This document shows, in pieces, positions 1-5,944 of a DNA stretch of 6,995 bases. Both the position numbers and the translations under genes were made by a program. The stretch's first letter is position 1; every line of letters begins with the position of its first letter. This stretch comes from Armatimonadota bacterium (GTDB taxonomy: Bacteria > Armatimonadota > Zipacnadia > Zipacnadales > UBA11051). The notes beneath the pieces were generated by a model, which was given only the letters and a program-made list of their open reading frames with translations, had not been told where the DNA came from and ran no database searches. Location: NCBI GenBank assembly GCA_003542955.1, contig DPJP01000157.1, positions 25,410 to 32,404 on the forward strand, written 5' to 3'.

Positions 1-1
1 C

Positions 2-175
2 CTCGGCGCCGACCTCACCATCGAGCGGGTGACTGAGATCGCCGCCCTGGCCCGCAAGCACGGCTTCGGGTTGGCCGGCTTCAGGTCCTTCGAGTGCACG
101 GTGACTGAGGAGACTATCGACCGCGTCCGCCGGCTGGCGGGCGAGGCGCTGCAGACCTACCCCGACCGAGACTGA
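2..175 (+). CDS. C-terminal end of a probable acyl-ACP reductase/COG5322-like dehydrogenase (partial)
   Basis: The reading frame is open from the left edge and ends at TGA 173-175, giving the last 57 residues of a protein whose start lies outside the window. The tail carries the pattern LTIERV..IA.LA.KHGFGLAGFRSF followed by VTEETIDRVRRLA. As I recall it, this resembles the C-terminus of the cyanobacterial long-chain acyl-ACP reductase and its relatives annotated as predicted amino-acid dehydrogenases (COG5322), where a 'GR..ITVEK...IG...RHGF' block closes the Rossmann-type protein. The assignment rests on this short similarity only, and neither the catalytic cysteine nor the nucleotide-binding region is visible. 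It lies 16 nt upstream of lysS on the same strand, so co-transcription is likely. Substrate cannot be inferred. Confidence 0.5.
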   Translation, partial: LGADLTIERVTEIAALARKHGFGLAGFRSFECTVTEETIDRVRRLAGEALQTYPDRD

Positions 176-191
176 TTGGAGATGCTCAAGA

Positions 192-1694
192 ATGTCGGTA
201 GATGACGAACAGGTAGCAGGCCGCAGAGCCAGGCTCGCGGCGCTCAGAGAGCAGGGCGCCGACCCGTTCTGCATACATCGTTTCGACCGCACGCACACCT
301 CCGCGGAGGTTGCTACGGCCATCCAGAAGATCGAGGCCGAGGCACCCGATGAGGTCAACTGGGACGAGGCGGCTTTTGCCACCTCCGTCTGCGGTCGGCT
401 GATGGCCGTTCGCGACCAGGGCAAGTCCATCTGGGCCGACATTCATGACGCCGGGGGCAAGGTGCAACTGTGGGCGGGACCCGCGCAGATGGGCGAGGAG
501 GCCTTCGAGGAGTTCAAGAATCTCCACATCGGTGACATCATCGGTGTGCACGGGGAGGCATTCCGGACCCGGCGTGGCGAGCCGACCGTTCGCATCAAGG
601 AGTGCGTGCTGCTGTCGAAGTCACTGCGACCGCTGCCGGAGAAGTTCCACGGGCTGCAGGATGTGCAACTGCGCTACCGCAGGCGCTACCTGGACTTGAT
701 CGTCAACCCGGAGGTGCGCGAGATATTCGCCAGGCGCACCGCGGCGGTCAAGGCGATTCGCTCACACCTGGACGCGCTGGATTACCAGGAAGTAACCACG
801 CCGATGATGCAGCCGCTCTACGGCGGAGCGAACGCGCGGCCGTTCATCACGCACCACAATACACTCGACATGGACCTGTATCTGCGCATTGCCCCTGAGC
901 TCTACCTGAAGCGCCTGGTCGTCGGCGGGATGGAGCGCGTCTACGAGATCGGGCGCGTGTTCCGCAACGAGGGTGTGGATGCCAGCCATAACCCCGAGTT
1001 CACGCTGCTCGAGGCCTACCAGGCGTACACCGACTACCAGGGCATGATGGAGCTGTTCGAAGGGCTGGTGTGCGCGACGGCGATGGCCGTCAACGGGTCG
1101 CTGACATTCGAGTACCGAGGCCAACAGATCGACCTGACGCCCCCATGGCGACGGGTGGGTCTGCTCGAGGCCGTTCGGGAGGCCAGCGGCGTCGACTTCG
1201 CCGAATCTGTCACCGACGACGATGCCAGGGCCGCCTGCAGGGACTTGGACCTCGGCGACATGCAGAAGGACGGCTGGGCGGGGCTTCTGGATAAGACCTT
1301 CGACCGCTACGTCCAGCCGGAGTTGATCCAGCCGACGTTCGTGGTCGACTACCCGGTGGTGGTGTCGCCGCTGGCCAAGCGGCTGCCGGACCGGCCCTCT
1401 CTGGCGGCGCGCTTCGAGCCGTTCATCGGGGGAGCGGAGATAGGCAACGCCTTCAGTGAGTTAAACGACCCCGACGACCAGCGTGCGCGGTTCGAGTCAC
1501 AGGTCCGGGCGGGGCTCGAGGGCGATGCCGAGGCGCACCCGCTGGATGAGGACTACCTGATGGCGATGGAGTACGGCCTGCCGCCCACGGGCGGCATGGG
1601 GATGGGCGTTGACCGCCTGGTGATGCTGCTGACCGGCTGCACGAACCTCCGGGAGGTCATTCTGTTCCCTCAGATGCGTCCGGAGGAGGGCTAG
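192..1694 (+). CDS. lysS: Lysyl-tRNA synthetase, class II
   Basis: This cytoplasmic enzyme charges tRNA-Lys with lysine using ATP. The 500-residue product matches the usual size of bacterial LysS (about 500). An N-terminal OB-fold anticodon-binding domain covers roughly residues 64-145 (VCGRLMAVRDQGKSIWADI at 66-84). The class II catalytic core follows, with a motif 1 region near 190-206 (LDALDYQEVTTPMM), motif 2 at about 252-271 (EIGRVFRNEG...HNPEFT) and motif 3 at about 466-482 (TGGMGMGVDRLVMLLTG), whose Arg contacts ATP. The YLDLI segment near 166-170 and the IAPELYLK segment at 233-240 are also typical of LysS. The ATG at 192 is preceded by GGAG at 178-181, 10 nt away, which supports this start. 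The next gene begins 1 nt after the stop, so the two are probably co-transcribed and translationally linked. I see no T-box or other leader in the short upstream spacer. Nothing looks broken. Confidence 0.97.
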   Translation: MSVDDEQVAGRRARLAALREQGADPFCIHRFDRTHTSAEVATAIQKIEAEAPDEVNWDEAAFATSVCGRLMAVRDQGKSIWADIHDAGGKVQLWAGPAQMGEEAFEEFKNLHIGDIIGVHGEAFRTRRGEPTVRIKECVLLSKSLRPLPEKFHGLQDVQLRYRRRYLDLIVNPEVREIFARRTAAVKAIRSHLDALDYQEVTTPMMQPLYGGANARPFITHHNTLDMDLYLRIAPELYLKRLVVGGMERVYEIGRVFRNEGVDASHNPEFTLLEAYQAYTDYQGMMELFEGLVCATAMAVNGSLTFEYRGQQIDLTPPWRRVGLLEAVREASGVDFAESVTDDDARAACRDLDLGDMQKDGWAGLLDKTFDRYVQPELIQPTFVVDYPVVVSPLAKRLPDRPSLAARFEPFIGGAEIGNAFSELNDPDDQRARFESQVRAGLEGDAEAHPLDEDYLMAMEYGLPPTGGMGMGVDRLVMLLTGCTNLREVILFPQMRPEEG

Positions 1695-1695
1695 G

Positions 1696-2577
1696 ATGGG
1701 TCTACTCAAGGACATCGTCACGACGATGCGGCCGAAGCAGTGGATCAAGAACCTGCTTGTGTTCGCGGCGCTCCTGTTCGCGGGCAGAGCGGGCCAGTGG
1801 CCCTTTGCCTGGGAGGCGATCGAGGCGTTCGTCGCCTTCTGCATCCTCTCCTCGGCCGTCTACCTGCTCAACGATTCGCTGGATGCGGAGGCGGACCGTC
1901 AGCACCCCACCAAGTGCAACCGCCCCATTGCCGCCGGTCGCATCCCCGTTTATGAGGGGATTCTGCTCGCGGTGACCCTCGCGCTGATGGGGCTCGTGAT
2001 AAGCTACATTGTTGCCTTCAACTTCTTCATCACCGCTGTTGTCTACCTTGCCCTGACGACCGCCTACACCCTGGTGCTCAAGCGCATCGTCATCATCGAT
2101 GTGCTGGCAGTCTCGCTGGGCTACGTGCTGCGGGCCGTGGCGGGCGCGGAGGCCATTGGTGTCGAGATCTCCCCGTGGCTGGTCATCTGCACATTGCTGC
2201 TGACGCTGTTCATCGCGTTGGCCAAGCGCCGCGGCGAGCTTGTGATGCTCGAGGAGAACGCGACGAACTACCGGAAGATACTCGAGGAGTACAGCCCGGG
2301 GCTTCTGGATCAGATGATCGCCGTCGTGACGGCCTCGACGGTGGTCACGTACTGCCTGTACACGGTCGACGACCGCACACTACAGGTCGTGGGTACGGGC
2401 AACCTCGTCTACACCGTGCCGATTGTCCTCTATGGGATATTCCGCTACCTGTACCTGATGCACCAGCACAAGCTGGGCGGGCAGCCCGACCAACTGCTGC
2501 TGTCGGATATCCCACTGCTCAGCGCGGTGGGGATCTACACGATCGTGGTCGGCGTCATCCTCTACGCGGCGCGCTGA
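1696..2577 (+). CDS. Decaprenyl-phosphate phosphoribosyltransferase-type UbiA-family enzyme
   Basis: This is a polytopic inner-membrane prenyltransferase-fold protein of 293 residues. Characterised relatives (mycobacterial Rv3806c/UbiA) transfer 5-phosphoribose from PRPP to decaprenyl phosphate, the first step to the lipid-linked arabinose donor. Family signatures are the N-terminal RPKQWIKNLLVFA (12-24), the first Asp-rich motif NDSLDAEAD (59-67) followed by HPTKCNRPIAAGRI (70-83), the IDVLAVSLGYVLRAVAGA segment (134-151), and the cytoplasmic KRRGEL block (177-182) with an ENATNYRK-type stretch after it. About eight or nine hydrophobic segments are visible, the usual number for UbiA proteins. 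A strong ribosome-binding site, GGAGGAGGG at 1682-1690, lies inside the last codons of lysS, and the ATG follows the lysS stop by 1 nt, so coupling is likely. In organisms without arabinogalactan the final sugar product is unknown. A generic UbiA prenyltransferase is less likely given the RPKQW signature. Confidence 0.9.
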   Translation: MGLLKDIVTTMRPKQWIKNLLVFAALLFAGRAGQWPFAWEAIEAFVAFCILSSAVYLLNDSLDAEADRQHPTKCNRPIAAGRIPVYEGILLAVTLALMGLVISYIVAFNFFITAVVYLALTTAYTLVLKRIVIIDVLAVSLGYVLRAVAGAEAIGVEISPWLVICTLLLTLFIALAKRRGELVMLEENATNYRKILEEYSPGLLDQMIAVVTASTVVTYCLYTVDDRTLQVVGTGNLVYTVPIVLYGIFRYLYLMHQHKLGGQPDQLLLSDIPLLSAVGIYTIVVGVILYAAR

Positions 2578-2580
2578 GCA

Positions 2581-2655
2581 CGGGGACTGCCAGCTGCCCG
2601 GCCCTTCCGACACATGCCACCATTCCGGGCGTGCCCGGGCAGGTCGCTGTCCCCG
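2581..2655 (+). repeat. Degenerate nested inverted repeat at the left edge of the cluster
   Basis: An outer stem CGGGGAC (2581-2587) / GTCCCCG (2649-2655) encloses an inner perfect 8-bp stem CTGCCCGG (2594-2601) / CCGGGCAG (2635-2642). The GGGGACTG start resembles the complement of the right arms of copies A and B, so this may be a decayed third unit. It lies directly after the stop codon at 2577 and could help end or protect the transcript, but no run of T follows it. Confidence 0.5.
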
Positions 2656-2756
2656 ATGCCGCGTTCGCCCAAGCTGACTCGGGGACAGGGACCCATTGCG
2701 TTGCCGCGTGGCCGGCTTCCATCGGACCCGGTTGACGGAATGGGTGCCAGTCCCCG
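2645..2756 (+). repeat. REP-like element, copy A
   Basis: The first 52 bases (2645-2696) match copy B (2821-2872) with two mismatches. Within it CTGTCCCCGA (2647-2656) pairs perfectly with TCGGGGACAG (2679-2688) around a 22-nt loop. The segment 2680-2696 can instead pair with 2740-2756 (ATGGGTGCCAGTCCCCG), giving a 17-position stem with two mismatches around a 43-nt loop. The loop of this second hairpin differs from that of copy B although the arms are kept. Confidence 0.75.
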
Positions 2757-2820
2757 GGGACTGCTCCCCGTCTCGCACTCCTCTCCTTGCCCAAACCCAA
2801 CCCTCAGCATCGAGACGGGG

Positions 2821-2931
2821 CGCTGTCCCCGATGCCGTGTTCGCCCAAGCTGACTCGGGGACAGGGTCCCATCCGGTTGCGGTGAGCAGGTGTCTGCCGT
2901 TTGCTGTTGGCCGGATGGGTGCCAGTCCCCG
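2821..2931 (+). repeat. REP-like element, copy B
   Basis: This is the second copy, 176 bp downstream of copy A. CTGTCCCCGA (2823-2832) pairs perfectly with TCGGGGACAG (2855-2864). The segment 2856-2872 can alternatively pair with 2915-2931, the same ATGGGTGCCAGTCCCCG arm as in copy A, with three mismatches and a 42-nt loop. The right arm ends 6 nt before the stop codon of the membrane-protein gene on the other strand. Confidence 0.75.
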
Positions 2932-2937
2932 AGACGC

Positions 2938-4473
2938 TCACCGCCACTCGAGGTCCTTGCGGGCGAAGATCACCGCCGTCCCGTCGTCGTAGATGATCTC
3001 CCAGTCTTTGCTGCTCTTCACGGCGTCGACGGTGTCATAGAAGCTCGCAAGGACTCCCCACGTGACGCCGTACTTGCGCAAGACGTCTTCCCAACCGTCA
3101 TCTGCGTAGCGGACGGTCTGCCAGTCCTCGAAGACATCTCGCCCATAGAGGTCGACGCGCCCGTCAATGAACACGCGGTAGCGCGGGTAGAGTCTGTGGA
3201 TGAGGTATCCGCCCCAGTGGTAGGGGTTGAACATCCGCGGCGGCAGGTCATGGGCGGCGATCCAGTCGGCGGCGGCGACAGGGTAGATGTTGGTGTAGAG
3301 GGCACGCTTGGCGATGACGGGGCGCGCGATGGACAGCAGGCTGACAAGCATGACCGCGGCGAAGGCAACCCCCATGACCCCCGCGGCCGCCTGCCGACTG
3401 CCGGGACGCCACCCAATGAGTGTGGGCGAGACCTCCTCGAGCCAGGTGCTCAGCACCGGCATTGCGAGCCAGGCCATCACGATGCAGGTGTGCATGGCCG
3501 AGCGCCCCCACTTCAGCCCCATCGCCACCATGAGGGCGCCCAGGAGCAGCTCGAACAGCCGCACATGCCGCCATCGGATGAGCAGCACCAGCATGCCGCC
3601 GAGCAGCAGCACCGTCGTCGCAGCCGTCTCGAGTGCAGTCACATCAGGCGGCATCCACTCCTGGATGGTCTTTGCATGATAGGCGAATTGCCCACCCGGC
3701 AGGTAGTCCAGCGAGTAGGTGATCAGCCCGAAGCCGACGGGGTTTATGAGCGAACCGGCGACCGAGCCGGCAATCACCAGCAGGGCCGTCGGGAGGCGTT
3801 GCGCGCGAAAGCCGATGCCGGCCGAAATCGGTTCATCACCCTTGCCTATGACCTCGCCGACGGCCCACACGCCGATGACTGCCATGCCGACGGTGAAACT
3901 GGCGTGAACGTTCGCCCACCATGCGAACAGCGCCGGCACCAGCCACAGCAGCCCGGGCCGGCGGGCGCTGTGCTGGAGGATGCTCACCAGCCCGAGCAGA
4001 AACAGCGGCATGGCCAGATGCGGGCGGCAGGTCATGTACGGCATGCTTGCGGAGGCAGTCAGGACAAGGGCGACGACGGCCACCAGGTACGACGTCCTGC
4101 GCCGCACCAGCAGCCACGCCAGCAGCCCGAGGCTCAACGCGCCGAACAGCATCCGAATCCACACCAGGGAGGCATCGCCGCCGATCGAGTAGCACGCGGC
4201 CTGCAGCACCTCGAAGAGCCACTGTTGCGGCGGCCGGTAGCCTCCCGGCGCGGTGTGGGAGTAGCCGTCATGGAGCGCGATGGAGTCGGTGGCGATGATA
4301 TCCTGCCCCAGCCGCAGGTGCCACCAGACATCATACGAGCGGAGCGTGCCCGAGCCGATCATGAGCCCGAGCACGATCCCGAACGTGACAACGAGTGCCC
4401 CGAGGACCCTCTGCTGCCCCGCGGGGGGTGACGGCGGCCGGTCGCTCTTCGCCCGTTGCTCGTGCGCTATCAC
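2938..4473 (-). CDS. Polytopic membrane protein, GT-C glycosyltransferase-like, uncharacterised
   Basis: With a GTG start at 4473 the product has 511 residues. An N-terminal cytoplasmic stretch of about 20 residues is followed by roughly ten hydrophobic segments. After the first one comes DVWWHLRLGQDI (48-59), then YSHTAPGG (71-78) and a PPQQWLFE segment (81-88). This is the pattern of a widespread family of uncharacterised membrane proteins that resemble GT-C/GT39-type glycosyltransferases, where the acidic residue in the first outer loop acts in catalysis. WANVHASF (186-193) is another kept block. The soluble C-terminus carries MFNPYHWGGYLI (414-425) and RVFIDGRVDLYG (433-444), a paired signature I associate with the same family. 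I chose GTG 4473 over an ATG at 4560 because it overlaps the upstream stop by 4 bp (GTGA), has GGGGTGG about 10 nt upstream, and avoids an Arg/Gly-rich 29-residue extension that reads over the upstream gene. Sugar donor and acceptor are unknown. Confidence 0.8.
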   Translation of the reverse strand: MIAHEQRAKSDRPPSPPAGQQRVLGALVVTFGIVLGLMIGSGTLRSYDVWWHLRLGQDIIATDSIALHDGYSHTAPGGYRPPQQWLFEVLQAACYSIGGDASLVWIRMLFGALSLGLLAWLLVRRRTSYLVAVVALVLTASASMPYMTCRPHLAMPLFLLGLVSILQHSARRPGLLWLVPALFAWWANVHASFTVGMAVIGVWAVGEVIGKGDEPISAGIGFRAQRLPTALLVIAGSVAGSLINPVGFGLITYSLDYLPGGQFAYHAKTIQEWMPPDVTALETAATTVLLLGGMLVLLIRWRHVRLFELLLGALMVAMGLKWGRSAMHTCIVMAWLAMPVLSTWLEEVSPTLIGWRPGSRQAAAGVMGVAFAAVMLVSLLSIARPVIAKRALYTNIYPVAAADWIAAHDLPPRMFNPYHWGGYLIHRLYPRYRVFIDGRVDLYGRDVFEDWQTVRYADDGWEDVLRKYGVTWGVLASFYDTVDAVKSSKDWEIIYDDGTAVIFARKDLEWR

Positions 4474-5759
4474 AGTGACCGTACCACCCCGATTGCGGTG
4501 TCCACCAGCACGGCCACCGATTCGGGCTTGAGCCCGAGCGGCCTGGGTTCCGGCGTCCATGAGTACAGGAAGCTGGTCTCGACCTCGTACCCGCCCTCCG
4601 GGTGCGCGCCCAGTGACGCGACATAGCAGCGCAGCAGGTTCGAGTATCCAAGCGTCCAGACCGGCAGTTCGGGTAGCCGTCGCTTGACCTCGAGCCCAAT
4701 CTCAACGCTGATCTCTCCGCCCATCGCGACCATGCGCAGGTCGCCGATGCGGATGCCCTGCACCTCGACGGGCAGGTAGTCGGCAAGGCCGCCCTTCTCT
4801 GCGATGGTCTTCCGTGCGACGTCGGCATACATCTGCTCCCACTGGTTCCCGTTGGCGAGTTGCTCGAGGCGCTGCTCCGAGGGAGTCCCGCGCGTGGGCA
4901 ACTGCGCGAGCGCAGAGGCACAGCCGAGTTCATCGCCCAGTCGCGTGGGCCTCCCGCACAGTGCCGCAATGACCGCCCGCCCCAGTTCGTGGCCGATCTC
5001 GTAGACCATCTCGATTGGTCCGGCGGCGAAGCGGCCGTCGGGTGTGAGGTTGCGCGGCTTGACGTCTCCGCCGCAGCCCTGCAGGAAGATCGGCACACAG
5101 CCGGGCATGCTCTGGCGGAGGTAGTCGCGGGCGGGGCCGGGGTAGTCGGGGCCGATCTGCTGCCCACCCATGGTCGTGGGATGCGCGGCATAGGAGAACA
5201 GCAGCGCGCGCGGCGTGCCGCCGGCCCCGGAGATGCGCAGGACGGGCACATCGAGATCGATCGGCTTGTGCGGGTCCGGCAGCATGCCCCCCGCCGTGCC
5301 ATCATCACCCACTCGCCGGCGGTTGATGCCGAGTGTGCAGGACCCCACGATGTAGTCGATCTCACTCGGCTGCAGGTCTTCGAGCGCCTCGCGCAGCAGT
5401 GAGGCGACTTTGTCCTTGAGGTCGGAGAGCCACTCTTCGTCGAAGTGGCGATTCGAGCCCCGCACCACGCGGCAGGAGGGCGCGCAGTGGGTGTGAGAGC
5501 AGTTGACCAGCGTGCACTCGGCGGGGATGCCGAGGCCCGCGGCCGTCTCCCTGAGTGCATCAAGCAGGTATTCGTCGATGCCGACGAGATCAAGCGCGAT
5601 GATCGCCGCCCGCTTGCCGTCGCTCTCGAGGACGACTGCCGATGCTTCGATGTCGGCGTAGACCCCGTCCGCGGGCGCGGTGCGCGCGGCAAAGCCGGTC
5701 ATCCAGATCGGGCACTGCGGCGTAATCGTTGTGTTGGCTATCCCCGCCTGCATACTCAT
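4470..5759 (-). CDS. Neutral/alkaline non-lysosomal ceramidase-like hydrolase
   Basis: The 429-residue product matches the N-terminal catalytic domain of the neutral ceramidase family, zinc enzymes that hydrolyse the amide bond of ceramide. Signatures are IANTTITP...P.W.TGFAAR (7-26), the metal-binding NCSHTHCAP (86-94), INRR (145-148), AAHPTTMGG with a probable zinc His at 193 (191-199), LQGCGGDVKPR (226-236) and GYSN...PEGGYEV (371-393). True neutral ceramidases are about 650-700 residues long and carry a C-terminal Ig-like domain, which is missing. They also have Ser in the motif GDxSP, where this protein has Lys 234 (GDVKP). No signal peptide is visible, unlike secreted ceramidases. Its substrate is therefore open. 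The start is ATG 5759 or ATG 5753; an excellent Shine-Dalgarno, GGAGGGAGGT, ends 4 nt before the first and 10 nt before the second. It is the first gene of a two-gene unit with the membrane protein downstream. Confidence 0.85.
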   Translation of the reverse strand: MSMQAGIANTTITPQCPIWMTGFAARTAPADGVYADIEASAVVLESDGKRAAIIALDLVGIDEYLLDALRETAAGLGIPAECTLVNCSHTHCAPSCRVVRGSNRHFDEEWLSDLKDKVASLLREALEDLQPSEIDYIVGSCTLGINRRRVGDDGTAGGMLPDPHKPIDLDVPVLRISGAGGTPRALLFSYAAHPTTMGGQQIGPDYPGPARDYLRQSMPGCVPIFLQGCGGDVKPRNLTPDGRFAAGPIEMVYEIGHELGRAVIAALCGRPTRLGDELGCASALAQLPTRGTPSEQRLEQLANGNQWEQMYADVARKTIAEKGGLADYLPVEVQGIRIGDLRMVAMGGEISVEIGLEVKRRLPELPVWTLGYSNLLRCYVASLGAHPEGGYEVETSFLYSWTPEPRPLGLKPESVAVLVDTAIGVVRSL

Positions 5760-5944
5760 GCAGACCTCCCTCCGCCGGTGCGAAGCCGTCGGGCGCGGCG
5801 CCGGCCCGGATGGCGCCGGCGGAACGAGGCTGTCGCTGGCCGCCGGACCGCATCGCGGTGTACAATGCTTGCTGTGTAGCTACTTCCTCGCACGCAGGCC
5901 GAATGCCTCCACGCGGTGCACGGAGGCGCTCAGGCGGGGCCACC
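5760..5944. promoter_or_regulatory. Divergent intergenic spacer with possible promoter
   Basis: This 185-bp spacer separates two divergent genes and must hold start signals for both unless transcription enters from elsewhere. On the + strand TACAAT at 5861-5866 is a fair -10 hexamer, but no good -35 box lies 16-18 bp upstream. I see no clear -10/-35 pair for the - strand gene. A 9-bp direct repeat GGCGCCGGC (5797-5805 and 5812-5820, 15 bp start to start) could be an operator or just GC-rich chance. Confidence 0.3.

Larger units (their letters stand above)
2580..2932. repeat. Intergenic REP-like repeat cluster between convergent genes
   Basis: This non-coding stretch separates two convergent genes and is filled with GGGGACAG/CTGTCCCC arms in alternating orientation. 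It contains two copies of a ~111-bp element (listed separately), a degenerate left piece (2581-2655) and a perfect stem CCCCGTCTCG 2766-2775 / CGAGACGGGG 2811-2820 between them. A short hairpin, CGGGGA-CTGC-TCCCCG, spans 2755-2770. The cluster begins 2 nt after the upstream stop codon and ends 5 nt before the stop codon of the opposite gene, so it fills the whole gap. Sequences of this GGGGACAG type are familiar to me as dispersed intergenic repeats in various bacterial genomes, sometimes linked to REP-associated (RAYT) transposases, but no transposase is visible here. It may serve as a two-way transcript end or mRNA stabiliser. I see no U-tract typical of an intrinsic terminator and no convincing gene in it. 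Confidence 0.75.

Noticed and set aside
2578..2656. Intrinsic terminator after the phosphoribosyltransferase gene
   Set aside because: Stems are present, but none is followed by a T-run on either strand, so I list them only as repeats.
2615..2992. Short frames on both strands across the repeat cluster
   Set aside because: They are frames through inverted repeats, with the repeat read twice in the product, no ribosome-binding sites and no domains.
2890..4431. Open frame of 513 codons on the + strand opposite the membrane-protein gene
   Set aside because: It runs antisense to the membrane-protein gene, starts inside the repeat cluster, has no good ribosome-binding site and gives a His/Gln/Pro/Arg-rich product without domains. 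The opposite strand carries clear family motifs. Long mirror frames are common in GC-rich genes.
4463..4473. Eleven-base word GTGATAGCGCA shared (on opposite strands) with about 6550-6560
   Set aside because: One copy is the coupled start of the membrane protein and the other lies in the amidase gene's last codons. Nothing around them matches, so chance is the simplest explanation.
4474..4560. 29-residue N-terminal extension of the membrane protein from an ATG at 4560
   Set aside because: The extension is Arg/Gly/Ala-rich, lies wholly inside the upstream gene and lacks the tidy GTGA overlap and ribosome-binding site seen at 4473.
4331..5692. Open frame of 453 codons on the - strand over the ceramidase-like gene
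   Set aside because: It is a Ser/Arg/Thr/Pro-rich product in another frame of the same strand with no recognisable motif, while the overlapping frame has the full ceramidase-like signature set.
5729..5944. 72-residue upstream extension of the amidase frame
   Set aside because: It would overlap the start of the divergent ceramidase-like gene and has Cys/Arg/Pro-rich shadow composition. The membrane anchor and catalytic domain begin after the ATG at 5945.
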